Source: a bacterium | GTDB lineage: Bacteria > Joyebacterota > Joyebacteria > Joyebacterales > Joyebacteraceae | Reading direction: 5' to 3' | Length of the DNA: 52,695 bases | Assembly: GCA_025782395.1 (NCBI GenBank) | Contig: JALGZD010000110.1 | Span: 1 to 52,695 of the forward strand | In this document: positions 1 through 10,076 of the stretch, in pieces | Layout of the letters: the number at the start of each line of letters is the position of its first letter | Position numbering within the stretch: the stretch's first letter is position 1 | The notes under the pieces: model-generated | What the model saw: the letters and a program-made list of their open reading frames with translations, nothing else | Told to the model about the DNA's origin: nothing | Database searches by the model: none | Made by a program: the position numbers and the translations under genes

Positions 1-2120
1 TCGATGGATATCCCTTCGGAGTAGGCCGTCCTAATGAGCGTACGAACTGCCGATCTGCCTCGTTCGAGTGCGATGGACCAGTGCCTGTAGTCCTGCTCCC
101 CAGGGCTGGGCAGCCGCTTCGGGAATCGCAGCTTGACACCCTCCAGCCTCAGGTCCTTCAGCGCGGCGTCGAGTTCCTGCCTGAGTTCGAACTCATCTAT
201 CGCCTCTGGAAGACGCACCTGAAGCAGCCGCTCACCTTCCCTTGTACGGAATATGGCAGATTCAGGCTCGAGGCCAATAGCAGCAAGCCACCGGCTCACT
301 TCCGCAGTGGCGGCTTCCTCTCGAGCAGCAATCGCGGGACCACCAGCTCCTGATGCCAAGCCCGGCGCGACATCCATGAAGAACGTGTCTACTGAAAAGT
401 ACTCGTCAGTGAAACCCACGCCGGTGATAGCCGCATATGTGTGCAGATTCAGCAGACCGTCGGTTGCCGGAAGCTCACTGGCCACTGCAATAATCGGCAT
501 CCAGAAGTACGCATCTCTGGAGTAGCGAACAGCGATCGCTTCGGGCCACTCCTCGGAGTGATATCCGAAGATCTCTGTCAGGGTGACGTAAGACATGATG
601 ATACCGAAGTCACCTCGGCGGAAGCACGCCAGCGCACTTCGCTGCTCCTCGGCGCTGGTCGGCCAGACTAAGGTCTTCACAACCTCATCGAGTAACTGGT
701 CCTCGGCCTCCATAGTTCTCGCGAGAACCATAGCTAGGAATGGGTCGATTCGCGATGGGGCTCCACGCTCGGGAACAATGGCATGGAAGAAGTGCCGGTG
801 GAATCCCCGCGGGACCCCACGAACCAGGCGACCGCTTGTGGCCCGTTCCAGAAAGCCGTCGACCTCATTCCGTCTGCCATCGATCTCGGTCGTCCATAGA
901 AACGCGTTGTCAATCCTCTGCTGGTACCCCCTCTCGCCGGCGTCTCGGATTCCCAAGAGAAGCCCTCCACCGAAGACCAACAGAATCACCGACATCAGGA
1001 ACATTAGCGGGGGCATCCGCTCCAACAGGAAGCCGCTCAGAGACGATGCGGAGGACCGCGGGTATTTCCAGAAATCACGGATGGCCAACGTGCGAAAGAA
1101 CCGTCCAGAGGGCCTCCTGACCCGCGGTCTGGCACTACCTGCTCGGTCGGCTTCCGCTGTCGAGAACTCCGCAACTTGAGATGAGGCGGCCTCCGGGACA
1201 ACCACCGCGGCTCCCACTTCCGCTCGATCAAGACCGAACACTGGTTCCGGCGGAGCGCCCGAGACGAGCCGCCAGAGCTGGTCGGAAGCCTCGCTCCGAC
1301 GATGGCTCAGCGACGAGCGCAAGATAGGCTCGATGGACTCTAGCACAGTCGGCTCAAGCGCGTCTGATGTTGCCGGACACGTCTGATCTTCCTTGACTTG
1401 TTCCTCACCAGAGGCCCTCTCGCGGAGTATGACAAAGACATCGCAGTAGTTGAGGGCGACATCCAAGCGATGTGTGCTGACTACCACGGATCTACCCTCG
1501 ACGTCCTCTGCCCAATTCCTGAGGAAACCGAATATGCGCCCCTCGACTTCGAAATCGAGACTTGCGGTTGGCTCATCCGCAAAGACCACATCGGGAGATG
1601 CAGCTACCGCCCTCAGGACAGCGACACGGCTCCTTTCGCCCCCGGACAGGTCAGCGGGATTCCGCAAGAGACAACCTCCTGGTCCTCGGATGCTGTCGTG
1701 ACCAAGTTTGAGGCTCTCGAGCCACGCCTCCAGCTTCTTCCGCGGCCAGTGCTGGCCGTCAATCCACGCAGGAATCTGGAGGTTGTCCTCTACGCTGAAC
1801 TGCTCAAGCAACTCGTCGTCCTGGAAGATGTAGCCGAAGTCTTCAACCAGTAGTTGACGCTTCTTGGGCGCGTCGGAGCAAGCCTGCTCGTAGTCGACAA
1901 CCTCCCCGTTCGCTCGATGATAGAGAATCCGTCCAGCATCGGCTCTATCCATGAGAGAGAGCATGTTGAGAAGCGTCGTTTTTCCGACGCCTGAAACACC
2001 CAGCAGCGCAATCATGGGCGCGCGCGGTATGACCATCCGCGGTGGGTAGACGATCGGGCACCCAGCGAAGCTGCGGGTGACCCCGTGGAGTTCGAACAAC
2101 TTGTCAGCCGGTTCAGTCAT
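1..2120 (-). CDS. MacB/LolD-like ABC transporter, ATPase fused to permease (partial)
   Basis: The frame is open from an ATG at 2120 to the left edge (706 codons), so the C-terminus is missing. The N-terminal ATPase has Walker A GVSGVGKTT (residues 41-49), a Q-loop YIFQDDELLEQF, signature LSGGERSR, Walker B VVFADEPTASLD and H-loop VSTH, all in order. A linker follows, then one hydrophobic span near residues 370-390 (PLMFLMSVILLVFGGGLLLG), then a long soluble region still open at the edge. ATPase, one span, then a large periplasmic domain is the MacB-type layout, which normally ends in three more spans. MacB and Lol transporters act on substrates at or in the envelope rather than by classical import. 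It is the last visible gene of the region A array, 231 bases after the vWA gene. That gap shows no convincing gene. The substrate is unknown. Confidence 0.9.
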   Translation of the reverse strand, partial: MTEPADKLFELHGVTRSFAGCPIVYPPRMVIPRAPMIALLGVSGVGKTTLLNMLSLMDRADAGRILYHRANGEVVDYEQACSDAPKKRQLLVEDFGYIFQDDELLEQFSVEDNLQIPAWIDGQHWPRKKLEAWLESLKLGHDSIRGPGGCLLRNPADLSGGERSRVAVLRAVAASPDVVFADEPTASLDFEVEGRIFGFLRNWAEDVEGRSVVVSTHRLDVALNYCDVFVILRERASGEEQVKEDQTCPATSDALEPTVLESIEPILRSSLSHRRSEASDQLWRLVSGAPPEPVFGLDRAEVGAAVVVPEAASSQVAEFSTAEADRAGSARPRVRRPSGRFFRTLAIRDFWKYPRSSASSLSGFLLERMPPLMFLMSVILLVFGGGLLLGIRDAGERGYQQRIDNAFLWTTEIDGRRNEVDGFLERATSGRLVRGVPRGFHRHFFHAIVPERGAPSRIDPFLAMVLARTMEAEDQLLDEVVKTLVWPTSAEEQRSALACFRRGDFGIIMSYVTLTEIFGYHSEEWPEAIAVRYSRDAYFWMPIIAVASELPATDGLLNLHTYAAITGVGFTDEYFSVDTFFMDVAPGLASGAGGPAIAAREEAATAEVSRWLAAIGLEPESAIFRTREGERLLQVRLPEAIDEFELRQELDAALKDLRLEGVKLRFPKRLPSPGEQDYRHWSIALERGRSAVRTLIRTAYSEGISI

Positions 2121-2351
2121 CTGGAATCTCCTGCTGCATTGTGCGCCCATGGCGTCAAGACAGCCACAGCCACCAGAGGCGATACCACTCCGGTCGGTCT
2201 TCGCCTGTAGGATTTGGCGACTCCGACTGGCTACTGGACCCGCGGCCACTGCACGCTCGGAAGCCTCTCAACTGGCTTTGCAGATGCCAATCACCTCTGA
2301 GCGTTGCTGCCGTAGTTACACAACTGGCGAATCCCGTGTCCCTAGACAGTG

Positions 2352-4748
2352 TCACGGTAGTTCCTCCAAGTGGAGCCACATGTAGTTGATGGTGTAGTTG
2401 GGGAACCACCTCTCTTTGTCCGCGCGGTACTCCTCAAGTCTATCCTTGGCGTCTTCGGCTGCTTCGACCATCTTGTCTATCTCATCGGAATCCGCTGCTT
2501 GGAGTTCGTCGAAGTCCTTGCTCAGGAAGTCGCCGAGCTTCCGGAAGGGGAGTGCCCGCGTCATAGTGATGTACTCCTGCGGACTTCGCACGGGATGGCC
2601 CATAATCATCCCGATTGCGTCTCTCCACACAAAGAAGGCGTTTGGCTGATTCTGGTAGTAAAGGAAGTCATCTAGAACAGCGATCGTTGCGCTTAGGTCG
2701 GACTCTGACACAAGCAGAGTCGGGCGAAGAACGGGTCTACCTCCGGGGTCGTTGATCATGCACCATCCGGGGTGGAAGAGCTGGAGCTTGTCGCTCAGCA
2801 GATTCCGCCGGACTTCGTCATCGGGTACCAGTTCACGCACAAGCTGCAGGAACTCATCAGTGGCCTCGTAGAACAACCTCTTTTCTTCCTCGGTCTTCAG
2901 TGAATCCAGAATCTTCGAGGGATCCAAGTCCCTGGCAATAAGCATATCGAACATATACTCGGCCATGAACGACGACCGACGCAACACGTCCTCGAGCTCC
3001 GCGTTCAGCTTTCTCCCTACCCCTTCGATATCGTTGGCATTGGGCTTGCTGGACCAAAAGCGCGTCCAGTCTCTCTTGTCATCGTCGAGCAGGCCGAGGA
3101 GCTTCTCGTCCCACTGAAGATCTCCGCGTATCAGTGCCCGATCTCGTTCTCCCGCGCTCCGCACGGTGGCCAAGAGCCGCTCTGCATCCGTCTTGAATTT
3201 CTGAATCGCCCGAGCCTCAGCTGGCCCCTGGGGGGAGCGTCTGATGTGGATGGCGAACGCCGCAAGAGGGAGATCCTCCACAAGGCCCTCCAGCTCCTGC
3301 TGGTTCCAGCTCCCCTTGCTGTCGTTGTTACCAGCATCACCTATCACGACAAGCACATTGCGTTCGTAGGGGCAGGCGATGTCCGTAAGAGCAGTTCGAA
3401 CTCCCTCAAAAAGGGCCTCCTCGAAATCATCGTCCTTGCTGGTCGACGGCTGCTCGACCTTGGCCTTGAGAAAGGAGGCTATACCCTGGGGGGTAGTGAG
3501 ATCGCAGTAGTCTATCTGCTCAGCCGGAAGATCCGAGAGATCCCGATAGACGACCGCAGCATAGAGCACCTCCACATTCGAGTAGAGCGACCGACTCCTC
3601 TCGACCTCCTCTGTAACCTCAAGAACTACATCAGCTGCGGCGCTCAGGTACGGCCCCATGCTCTTCGTGCAATCCAGCACGAATATGATGTTCGTCCGTC
3701 GCGATCGATCGTAGACTTCCATGAACACGGGGTTGTACTCCGTGGGATCGCCGGGCGTCGTCTCCCCGTCGTGTCCTCTGAACAGCACGTGCCCCATGAA
3801 GCCGAGAAACGCTCGGTCGTCTCTTTGCTTCTCAAGCGACAACGCGACGTAACGCCACTCATCTGCCGGCCACTCGTCCTTGTCACCCTTGTCAATGAGA
3901 AGCGGCTTGCCTTGCCCTCCACCTACCACCATCCTCAGCTCCGGCTCGTCGCGGTATATGTCTGCGAAGGTGACCCTGTCTGGATGCGGTTCGTACGCTA
4001 TTCTCGTATCCCAGGCCATGACGTCGCTCTTCTCCACCCAGCCTATGATGTAGTCCTCGGGACGCTCCACCCGGGCCTCGCTTCGGGATCCAATCAGGAA
4101 CCACCTGGCACCTTTGTCAGCACCGCCACTACAGACATCATACTTGTAGAGAAAGGCAAAGGGCTCCTTCACACCGCTAATCGAACGAAGAACCCTTGCG
4201 TCAGCACCGGGCCCAGCCCTGACCTGAATTTTCCTGTCTTCCCAATCCTCAAGGCTCTCTTTGCTCAAACCTGCCGATGTTGCTCTGTCTGTGTACTTCT
4301 CCCAGCTGTTGATTATGAAGACCTTCTTGGGGACTCGCGAGGGGTCACTCCGTGCGCACTCGTGGCTTAGAACCAGGTTGTCCGCCTTGACCCACCCAAT
4401 GTCCTCGCCTACTACGATGTCGTCCTTGCGCCAACTCGTCTGTGACCTGATCAGGTGGAGTGACCTGTTGCTCCTATCTTCTTCGACAACATAAAAGGGC
4501 TTGAGGAACTCCAGGCGCTTGCCCGCTTTCGGCTGTAGACAAGCGGAGTCGCTATACGGCTGCACTCCCTCACGGTCCGAGAAGACTACCCAGTTGCGCT
4601 CGATGGGCATGACCCTTGGACCCAGGCAACCGTCGTAGAACCCAAGGTCGGCGGGAATCCTCAGCACCTGGCGAGCATGAGCCGCGACGGGAGCGAGCAC
4701 TAATAACAGTGTGATGATGGCAGTGTGCATGGGGGTCCCGGGTTTCAT
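2352..4748 (-). CDS. Secreted vWA-domain protein with two GW/SH3-like segments
   Basis: This 798-aa protein begins with a signal peptide (hydrophobic residues about 10-24, ending AAHA). Two similar segments, IGWVKADN near 117 and IIGWVEKSDV near 234, look like bacterial SH3-type modules. A von Willebrand A domain starts at TNIIFVLDCTKSM (D359, T361, S363), close to a canonical DxSxS metal site, and later shows VLVVIGDAGNND. The C-terminal 250 residues are charged, helical and unrecognised. SH3-like modules followed by vWA recall TssR of Bacteroidetes type VI secretion, but this rests on layout only and no other T6SS gene is visible. I chose ATG 4748, preceded by GGAGG 11 bases upstream. The stop of the upstream gene lies 9 bases before this start, so the two are probably coupled. 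Likely role: a periplasmic adhesion or scaffold component. Confidence 0.82.
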   Translation of the reverse strand: MKPGTPMHTAIITLLLVLAPVAAHARQVLRIPADLGFYDGCLGPRVMPIERNWVVFSDREGVQPYSDSACLQPKAGKRLEFLKPFYVVEEDRSNRSLHLIRSQTSWRKDDIVVGEDIGWVKADNLVLSHECARSDPSRVPKKVFIINSWEKYTDRATSAGLSKESLEDWEDRKIQVRAGPGADARVLRSISGVKEPFAFLYKYDVCSGGADKGARWFLIGSRSEARVERPEDYIIGWVEKSDVMAWDTRIAYEPHPDRVTFADIYRDEPELRMVVGGGQGKPLLIDKGDKDEWPADEWRYVALSLEKQRDDRAFLGFMGHVLFRGHDGETTPGDPTEYNPVFMEVYDRSRRTNIIFVLDCTKSMGPYLSAAADVVLEVTEEVERSRSLYSNVEVLYAAVVYRDLSDLPAEQIDYCDLTTPQGIASFLKAKVEQPSTSKDDDFEEALFEGVRTALTDIACPYERNVLVVIGDAGNNDSKGSWNQQELEGLVEDLPLAAFAIHIRRSPQGPAEARAIQKFKTDAERLLATVRSAGERDRALIRGDLQWDEKLLGLLDDDKRDWTRFWSSKPNANDIEGVGRKLNAELEDVLRRSSFMAEYMFDMLIARDLDPSKILDSLKTEEEKRLFYEATDEFLQLVRELVPDDEVRRNLLSDKLQLFHPGWCMINDPGGRPVLRPTLLVSESDLSATIAVLDDFLYYQNQPNAFFVWRDAIGMIMGHPVRSPQEYITMTRALPFRKLGDFLSKDFDELQAADSDEIDKMVEAAEDAKDRLEEYRADKERWFPNYTINYMWLHLEELP

Positions 4749-4756
4749 CGTGTGAA

Positions 4757-7669
4757 TCACCTCCCTGTCGTCGCGAATCTCTCGATGGCGTCGGCGAGGG
4801 CATCCTCACTCTCAGCGAAATCGTAGCCGGGTTCGAAGAACTCCTTGGCTACCGAGCGGCACGAGCCACCCTCCACCTTCGGAATGCCGACTTCCACCAC
4901 AAAAAGGTCGACCATGTCATCGTCGGAAAAAGGTTCTTCTCCTTCTCGCCACGGGAGGCTCATGTAGGGGGTGTTGGGCACCACATAAATCACCCTGTTC
5001 CGGAGCGGGTTCGCCGAAGCCCACAAGTCCTGGTTGAACTCAGCTACATCTCGGCTCGCCTCACGGACATTGCTCCTGGGCTGCGGAGTACTCACACTCC
5101 CCACTGAGTACGAATCGAGCCATGCGCGGAGATCGTCCGGTGATGCGTCCTCGTAGTCTGTTCCCTGAGCCACGCGCACCAGCACCTTGGTGTGCCCCAC
5201 CGCCTGCAGACGTTCAACGGCTGTCGCCACAGATCGGCTGACACCATCCCAAACATCAAACATATCCTCCGTGGCATCGACTAGCACCACGACGCCCTCG
5301 TGACGTCGGCGGAGTGTAATATCCCCTGAAACGCTGAGTCCAGAAGCACCCTCAGAGCTGTCACTCTCAATGAGATCTACATCCAGAGTCACCGGGTCGA
5401 TTGGCTCAATGCCACGCTGCACAGGGAAATCCAGAGTCACGGTCTCCGACGTTGTCCGTAACCCACTGAGGTGAATTAGGCCCGATCCACCCCTACCAAT
5501 GGGGTCAACGGAGTATCGGACGTCCATGCCGGACGTGCCGTCGCTCAACTCCGTGGTCACGCTACCGAGCCTCGGTGCGTCCGTGCCGTTCGGCACGGCA
5601 CCGTCGTCGATCACGTATCTGACATCCGTCGACACTTCCCTGCCCTCAACGTAAACTACGACTGGATCTCCATTGGTGCCCCAGCGCGCCTCGCCGCCCC
5701 GCCCCCAGTCAACTTTCGACACTTCACACCGCGCCCCAAAGCGCTCGTCCAGGACTGTCTTGTCAATCCTCGTCCCGAAGGGCAGAACCAGATCATCCCC
5801 GCTGGCTCCGCTGGCGAAGAAGCCGAGGGCATCCTCTCTGGCCCCCGGCATCGAGGGCGCGGCCCCAGATGGAGAGGCTATCCTGAATATGACGCGGTCA
5901 CGCGGACCACCCGACTGCTGCCGCCTCGGTCCTATGTAGACATCGAGGCGCCGACTGACCTGCTCTGGGGTCAGGGCAATCGTCCCCCTGTTTCCCTCTG
6001 GTGGAAGACTCGTCTTCTTGCCAAGGTAGTCAGGATGTGAGAGCTCCCACGTTGACTCCTCGATTGGGAAAAAGCGGTTACCCCCGTGCTCAACAAAGGG
6101 GATCTCCAGCTGCCCTGACTGGTCACTGGTGTAGGGCCAGCGTGCGAGATGAACATCGCCAATCGGTTCACCGTAGCTGAGGTCACGCACGGACAGCGTG
6201 TAGACCTCTGGCGCAACTGGAACATCAACGTCCAGCAACCCTTCGCTCAGAAGAGCTGCAGAGAGCGTCCCTCCCCAACCCTCCACGATGATGGCCCCGT
6301 AGTCCTCCAAGTTTATCGTGCCAACGTCGTCCGCGGACAACTGCATCCCGGGGCGCACGGAGCCAAGTTCTATCCCACGCGAAGGCGGATCTTCCGCGGT
6401 AGGCACTGCCCAGGCCCGCCAAGTCACATTCTCACTGGGCAAGTCTTCAAGTAGTCCAGTGACCTCAGCGCCACCCTCAATGTGAACCCCTACCGTCGGC
6501 TGTATCATGCGCTCATCCAACGTCGCCTGGTACACAAACTGTCGATCCCGGAAATCAACCCAGCAGGAGTAACCCGCCCATGCCGGACCGTCGCTCGCCG
6601 TCCGCGCTTGGACTCTGAAGCTCGAGATATCGGAGAGAGCTACCTGAGCTCCAGACGATGTCAGCACGCACCAGTCATCCCTCGCGAATCCGGATCCGCA
6701 TCGACTCACTGGCACCGAGATGTCCGCTCCCCCATCCACTCGATCTTCCGTATTTGTCGTCGCTACCACCAGACCGCCACTCGTTCTGAAGACGCTAGTC
6801 ACGACGAACAGCAGGTCTTCTCCGCCGGGAGGAGCTTCGAGCTCAATGAGAATCCTGTCGGGCGAGGCGCCGTCTGGCAGGTCCTTCATCTCCTGATCCC
6901 GAGCGCCGGCTTCACGACTATCGTCGGCCAGAGCAGTTGCTCCACCGGCATTGACGGCGCCCACATTCGGCGCGGCATCCTGCCGAGTCTCATCGTCCTG
7001 CCCATCGTCGCCCCCCCCCTTCCCGAAGTAGACTACTATCTCGGGAATCACGGCACTCCATACGCTCTCAGAGGAGTCTCCATACCGATCTAACACTACC
7101 TCAACCACGCGCATGTGCTCGTCCAGCGAGAGCTCGACGAACTCGGGTGTAGGACGACGCTCGCCAGGAACGCAGAACTTGATCCCGGCTTGGTAGGTAC
7201 CAGGATGATAACCCCATCCAGATTTGCCGCGAGACCCGAGCTGCACTTCCAGTCTGCGTCCATCGTTGGCAATCTGCGCAGGGTAGTAGAGGCCGTCACG
7301 GTCCCTGAACTCGATGGACACCCTGTTGTGCTCAAAACAGTGAAGGACATCGCCGTAGTCATAACCCTCCGGCCTCACCCCCCCCCTCCCCGGATATTCG
7401 AAGCACTCTCTGCAGTCAACGTGGTTCCCGGAGTCCACGTCTATGACTTGAGCTACGAACACGCCGCCGCGCGCTTTTCCACTTCGCCCGTCGAGCCTCG
7501 GCGCCCATCCACAGGACCACACGGCCAAGGAGGTCAGACAAACGACGAGCGCAACTGCCCCGAGGCGGATTCGTGATCGGCTCGGCGAGAGCCGCTCAGA
7601 CCGATCTGTGAACTCGAATCCACCGCGCCCCGCAGCTGCTAGGGCGCGCCCCAACCGCCGCTGTGCCAT
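4757..7669 (-). CDS. 970-aa envelope protein with degenerate C-terminal vWA-like domain
   Basis: An N-terminal basic stretch is followed by one hydrophobic segment (about residues 36-53, ending VWSC, a poor lipobox), so the protein is secreted, anchored or possibly lipidated. The middle is rich in beta-type sequence with Gly/Asp-rich linkers and no family I recognise. The last 180 residues have a vWA-like start, VVVLVDATEDMFDVW (D798). The DxSxS motif has become DATED, so metal binding may be altered. GGGAGG nine bases before ATG 7669 supports this start over the upstream TTG. Two runs of about nine G on the coding strand (near 7011-7020 and 7378-7386) lie inside the frame. The gene sits directly upstream of the second vWA gene with a 9-base offset, suggesting that the two work together. 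Function unknown. Confidence 0.78.
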   Translation of the reverse strand: MAQRRLGRALAAAGRGGFEFTDRSERLSPSRSRIRLGAVALVVCLTSLAVWSCGWAPRLDGRSGKARGGVFVAQVIDVDSGNHVDCRECFEYPGRGGVRPEGYDYGDVLHCFEHNRVSIEFRDRDGLYYPAQIANDGRRLEVQLGSRGKSGWGYHPGTYQAGIKFCVPGERRPTPEFVELSLDEHMRVVEVVLDRYGDSSESVWSAVIPEIVVYFGKGGGDDGQDDETRQDAAPNVGAVNAGGATALADDSREAGARDQEMKDLPDGASPDRILIELEAPPGGEDLLFVVTSVFRTSGGLVVATTNTEDRVDGGADISVPVSRCGSGFARDDWCVLTSSGAQVALSDISSFRVQARTASDGPAWAGYSCWVDFRDRQFVYQATLDERMIQPTVGVHIEGGAEVTGLLEDLPSENVTWRAWAVPTAEDPPSRGIELGSVRPGMQLSADDVGTINLEDYGAIIVEGWGGTLSAALLSEGLLDVDVPVAPEVYTLSVRDLSYGEPIGDVHLARWPYTSDQSGQLEIPFVEHGGNRFFPIEESTWELSHPDYLGKKTSLPPEGNRGTIALTPEQVSRRLDVYIGPRRQQSGGPRDRVIFRIASPSGAAPSMPGAREDALGFFASGASGDDLVLPFGTRIDKTVLDERFGARCEVSKVDWGRGGEARWGTNGDPVVVYVEGREVSTDVRYVIDDGAVPNGTDAPRLGSVTTELSDGTSGMDVRYSVDPIGRGGSGLIHLSGLRTTSETVTLDFPVQRGIEPIDPVTLDVDLIESDSSEGASGLSVSGDITLRRRHEGVVVLVDATEDMFDVWDGVSRSVATAVERLQAVGHTKVLVRVAQGTDYEDASPDDLRAWLDSYSVGSVSTPQPRSNVREASRDVAEFNQDLWASANPLRNRVIYVVPNTPYMSLPWREGEEPFSDDDMVDLFVVEVGIPKVEGGSCRSVAKEFFEPGYDFAESEDALADAIERFATTGR
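7011..7020 (-). repeat. Poly-G tract inside the vWA-like gene
   Basis: About nine consecutive G on the coding strand encode part of KGGGDD. A tract this long can slip during replication and would shift the frame of the 970-aa protein. The exact length should be read from raw data. Confidence 0.6.
7378..7386 (-). repeat. Second poly-G tract inside the vWA-like gene
   Basis: Nine consecutive G on the coding strand encode part of GRGGVRP. It is the second such tract in the same gene, about 370 bases from the first. Confidence 0.6.
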
Positions 7670-7759
7670 GGAACACAACCTCCCTAGGACTCCTCTTCAG
7701 GTTCTGAGGCGAAGTCCATGCTGACTGCTTCGTACTGCTGAAGGACCCCCACGCACGGG

Positions 7760-9802
7760 CTACTCGCAAGCGTCGGCAACGACGATTACATAGCCTGCGG
7801 CAGTCTCGGGAATCGGGGTCACGTGCTTAGTCTTGCCGAATGCAACAGCGTAGTACGTGTCGTCGAACCCCCATTGCTCCGCGAGCTCCGACGTCCAGTA
7901 GAGAACGGATCCCCCTCGCTCAACTGACCTAATCGGCAGCTTGGGGAAGACCGTGTAGTTGTGCGTCTGTTCCTCGCCACGCGCGACGAACCTCAGTGCG
8001 TCAAGTTCCTCTATGCTCGGCAGTCTCCAATTCCTGCAGTTCAGGAACCCCTCAGAGTTCACGGTTCCCACTAGAACCAGCGCTTCATCATGCGTGACAC
8101 CCCAGTCCGGGACATCCAAGACAGCGTAGACCAGCCCTCGGTACTTACCCCAAGCACCCTCCTCGTCAACAGTTGCCTCGGCCATGATGTCGTCTAGAGG
8201 AATGGGATTGAACTCGATCAGCTGGTCAGTGTCGATGCTGGTACGGAGCATGACCGCCGGGGCCAGCCATATCTTGCCATCCACAGGATGGCTGCCGGCA
8301 AACACAATCATGGCGGAGTCGACGGCCGCGTACGCGGCCAGCCGAACCTCGTCCTTTATCACCGCCTCTACATCCTCCACATGCGCGTAGCGCTCAACCT
8401 GATGGAGCACATCTATTCTCCCGTGGTGCACAAGCCCCCCGTACAGGTCAACGAGCCTCTCCTCAAGCGCCGCGTCCAGCGACAATCGCTCAATGTCAAC
8501 AGTGTCCTCTATGTCATCCAGATTGGGGAAGTAGATCACAGATCTGCTCCTGAGGTGTTCTTTCCTACGCGTCAGAATCTCCCCCAGTCTCGTTGTGGCT
8601 TGCTGCAGGTCACTCTTCACCCTCGACTCGCGCTGCTTAGCGGCCGCGAGAGTCGCCTCCGTGCGATCCACCAGACGCAGGAGGCTGTCCGCGTGGGATT
8701 CAGTCCTTGCGACGCTATGTTCCGCCTCGAGGACACGGTCGCGGGCCTCCTCGTAGCGGACTGTCCAAGCCTCGGCCGCTCCCTCCCGCTGGAATGCCTG
8801 GATTCTCAGTGACATGTTCTCGAAGTGATCAACGACCCGTGGCCAAGCTTGGACTGCCAGTTCATCGTCGATTCCCGATGCGGACTCGGGGTTCGACGCG
8901 TCGAAGACGACTTTGGGCCCCACAGTCACTTGGAAACCACCTGGCACCATCGCTCTATCGCCGGATACTCCAGCGGGCACGTTCTCCTGCTTCCTGAGTG
9001 AGATTGACAGGGGGTATAGAGCGACCAAGATCGCTCCAGTACGATCTGGCGTCTCAGCTACGAATCTGGGCTTGAAGGGCGCAAGGCTCGATACGACGCC
9101 GGAACTCGCTGACAGGACGTACTCGACGAAGTCGTCCCCTTCATACCATGAACGCGTTCGAACATGTTCTCCCGCATACCTCACACCCTCAGAAGACGCC
9201 ACCGGGTACAGCATCTCCGCGATCTGGGTCGAAGTCATGCTCCTGGACAACTCCGCTGGGACAATCGCCTTCAAGTAGACGACGTAGTACTCACTCCTGC
9301 TCTCGAACGTGAAATCTCGGGTTCTCTCAGCATTCCTCAGCCTTCCCTCGGCCCCTGACAAGGCGCCCTTCACGTAGGCAAGCAGCTCCTGATAGCTGGC
9401 CATCAGCGCCTCGTTATAAGCCATCTCCTCTGACACTCGTACGCGCTCATTGTCGTGAATGTGAACATCAGCCATGGCTAGGTCCATCGCGGCTTCGAGA
9501 TCGAACCGCTTATTCTCCCAACGAGCGTTGAACACGTTCATCGATTCCTCAAATGCCTCCCGCAATGAGTCCGCCTGTGCGTTGATGACAATCCCCTCAA
9601 GCCCCGAGAGTTCCTCCGTGAGCATCTCGACAGCGTCTGCTTCGCTCATCCCTCTCACAGAGATCCATGGTGAGGAGAATGGCGCCTCATCTTGTGCAAG
9701 CGTTGCTGCAGGCAGCGCAAGGAGAGCTACTGAGAGAAACACGGAACACCAGCGGCACAGAGCGCCGGAAACTGCCACCAAGTCTGGAGAACTCCCCTTC
9801 AT
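7760..9802 (-). CDS. Secreted coiled-coil protein with DUF1566-like C-terminus
   Basis: The 680-aa protein has a signal peptide (hydrophobic about 20-33, ending ATLAQ). A first region (50-320) is unrecognised; a strong helical coiled-coil follows at about 345-415 (repeated Glu/Arg/Ala with heptad-like spacing). The C-terminal part contains CRNWRLPSIEEL and, further on, LYWTSE. These phrases are typical of DUF1566/fimbrial-type surface domains. ATG 9802 is preceded by GGGAGG at good spacing; a longer upstream frame lacks a site. The gene lies 90 bases before the 970-aa vWA-like gene and after the LPP20-like lipoprotein. I infer an envelope structural subunit. I do not recognise the whole protein. 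Confidence 0.78.
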   Translation of the reverse strand: MKGSSPDLVAVSGALCRWCSVFLSVALLALPAATLAQDEAPFSSPWISVRGMSEADAVEMLTEELSGLEGIVINAQADSLREAFEESMNVFNARWENKRFDLEAAMDLAMADVHIHDNERVRVSEEMAYNEALMASYQELLAYVKGALSGAEGRLRNAERTRDFTFESRSEYYVVYLKAIVPAELSRSMTSTQIAEMLYPVASSEGVRYAGEHVRTRSWYEGDDFVEYVLSASSGVVSSLAPFKPRFVAETPDRTGAILVALYPLSISLRKQENVPAGVSGDRAMVPGGFQVTVGPKVVFDASNPESASGIDDELAVQAWPRVVDHFENMSLRIQAFQREGAAEAWTVRYEEARDRVLEAEHSVARTESHADSLLRLVDRTEATLAAAKQRESRVKSDLQQATTRLGEILTRRKEHLRSRSVIYFPNLDDIEDTVDIERLSLDAALEERLVDLYGGLVHHGRIDVLHQVERYAHVEDVEAVIKDEVRLAAYAAVDSAMIVFAGSHPVDGKIWLAPAVMLRTSIDTDQLIEFNPIPLDDIMAEATVDEEGAWGKYRGLVYAVLDVPDWGVTHDEALVLVGTVNSEGFLNCRNWRLPSIEELDALRFVARGEEQTHNYTVFPKLPIRSVERGGSVLYWTSELAEQWGFDDTYYAVAFGKTKHVTPIPETAAGYVIVVADACE

Positions 9803-10076
9803 TGTCCCTCCCCGTACGAAGGCCAGCCCAGCAAGGCGCCCCGTCACGATCGGGTCGGCCCTTGGAGTCCCGCCGATGCCGCGGGACACATCGATCCGGT
9901 GGCTTGCCCACCGAACGAAGGAGCGGCTCGGAGTAGCGTCGCCCCGAGTGGAACCGAGTGACGCGCTCTCCACTGGCACAAGCGGCGAGTCACGTCACCC
10001 GTCTGCAACGTAGGTTCCCTTGTCGTGGGTGTAATCGCCCCACATCACTCAGTGGTAAGAGTGTAGGGACACACCC

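Noticed and set aside
2121-2351. Small minus-strand gene between the vWA and ABC genes
   Set aside because: Its frame overlaps the vWA gene end, has no ribosome-binding site and no protein-like pattern; left as spacer.
3246-4370. Long open frame opposite the vWA gene
   Set aside because: It is antisense to a gene with signal peptide, vWA motif and a fitting start. Its own protein has no domain pattern.
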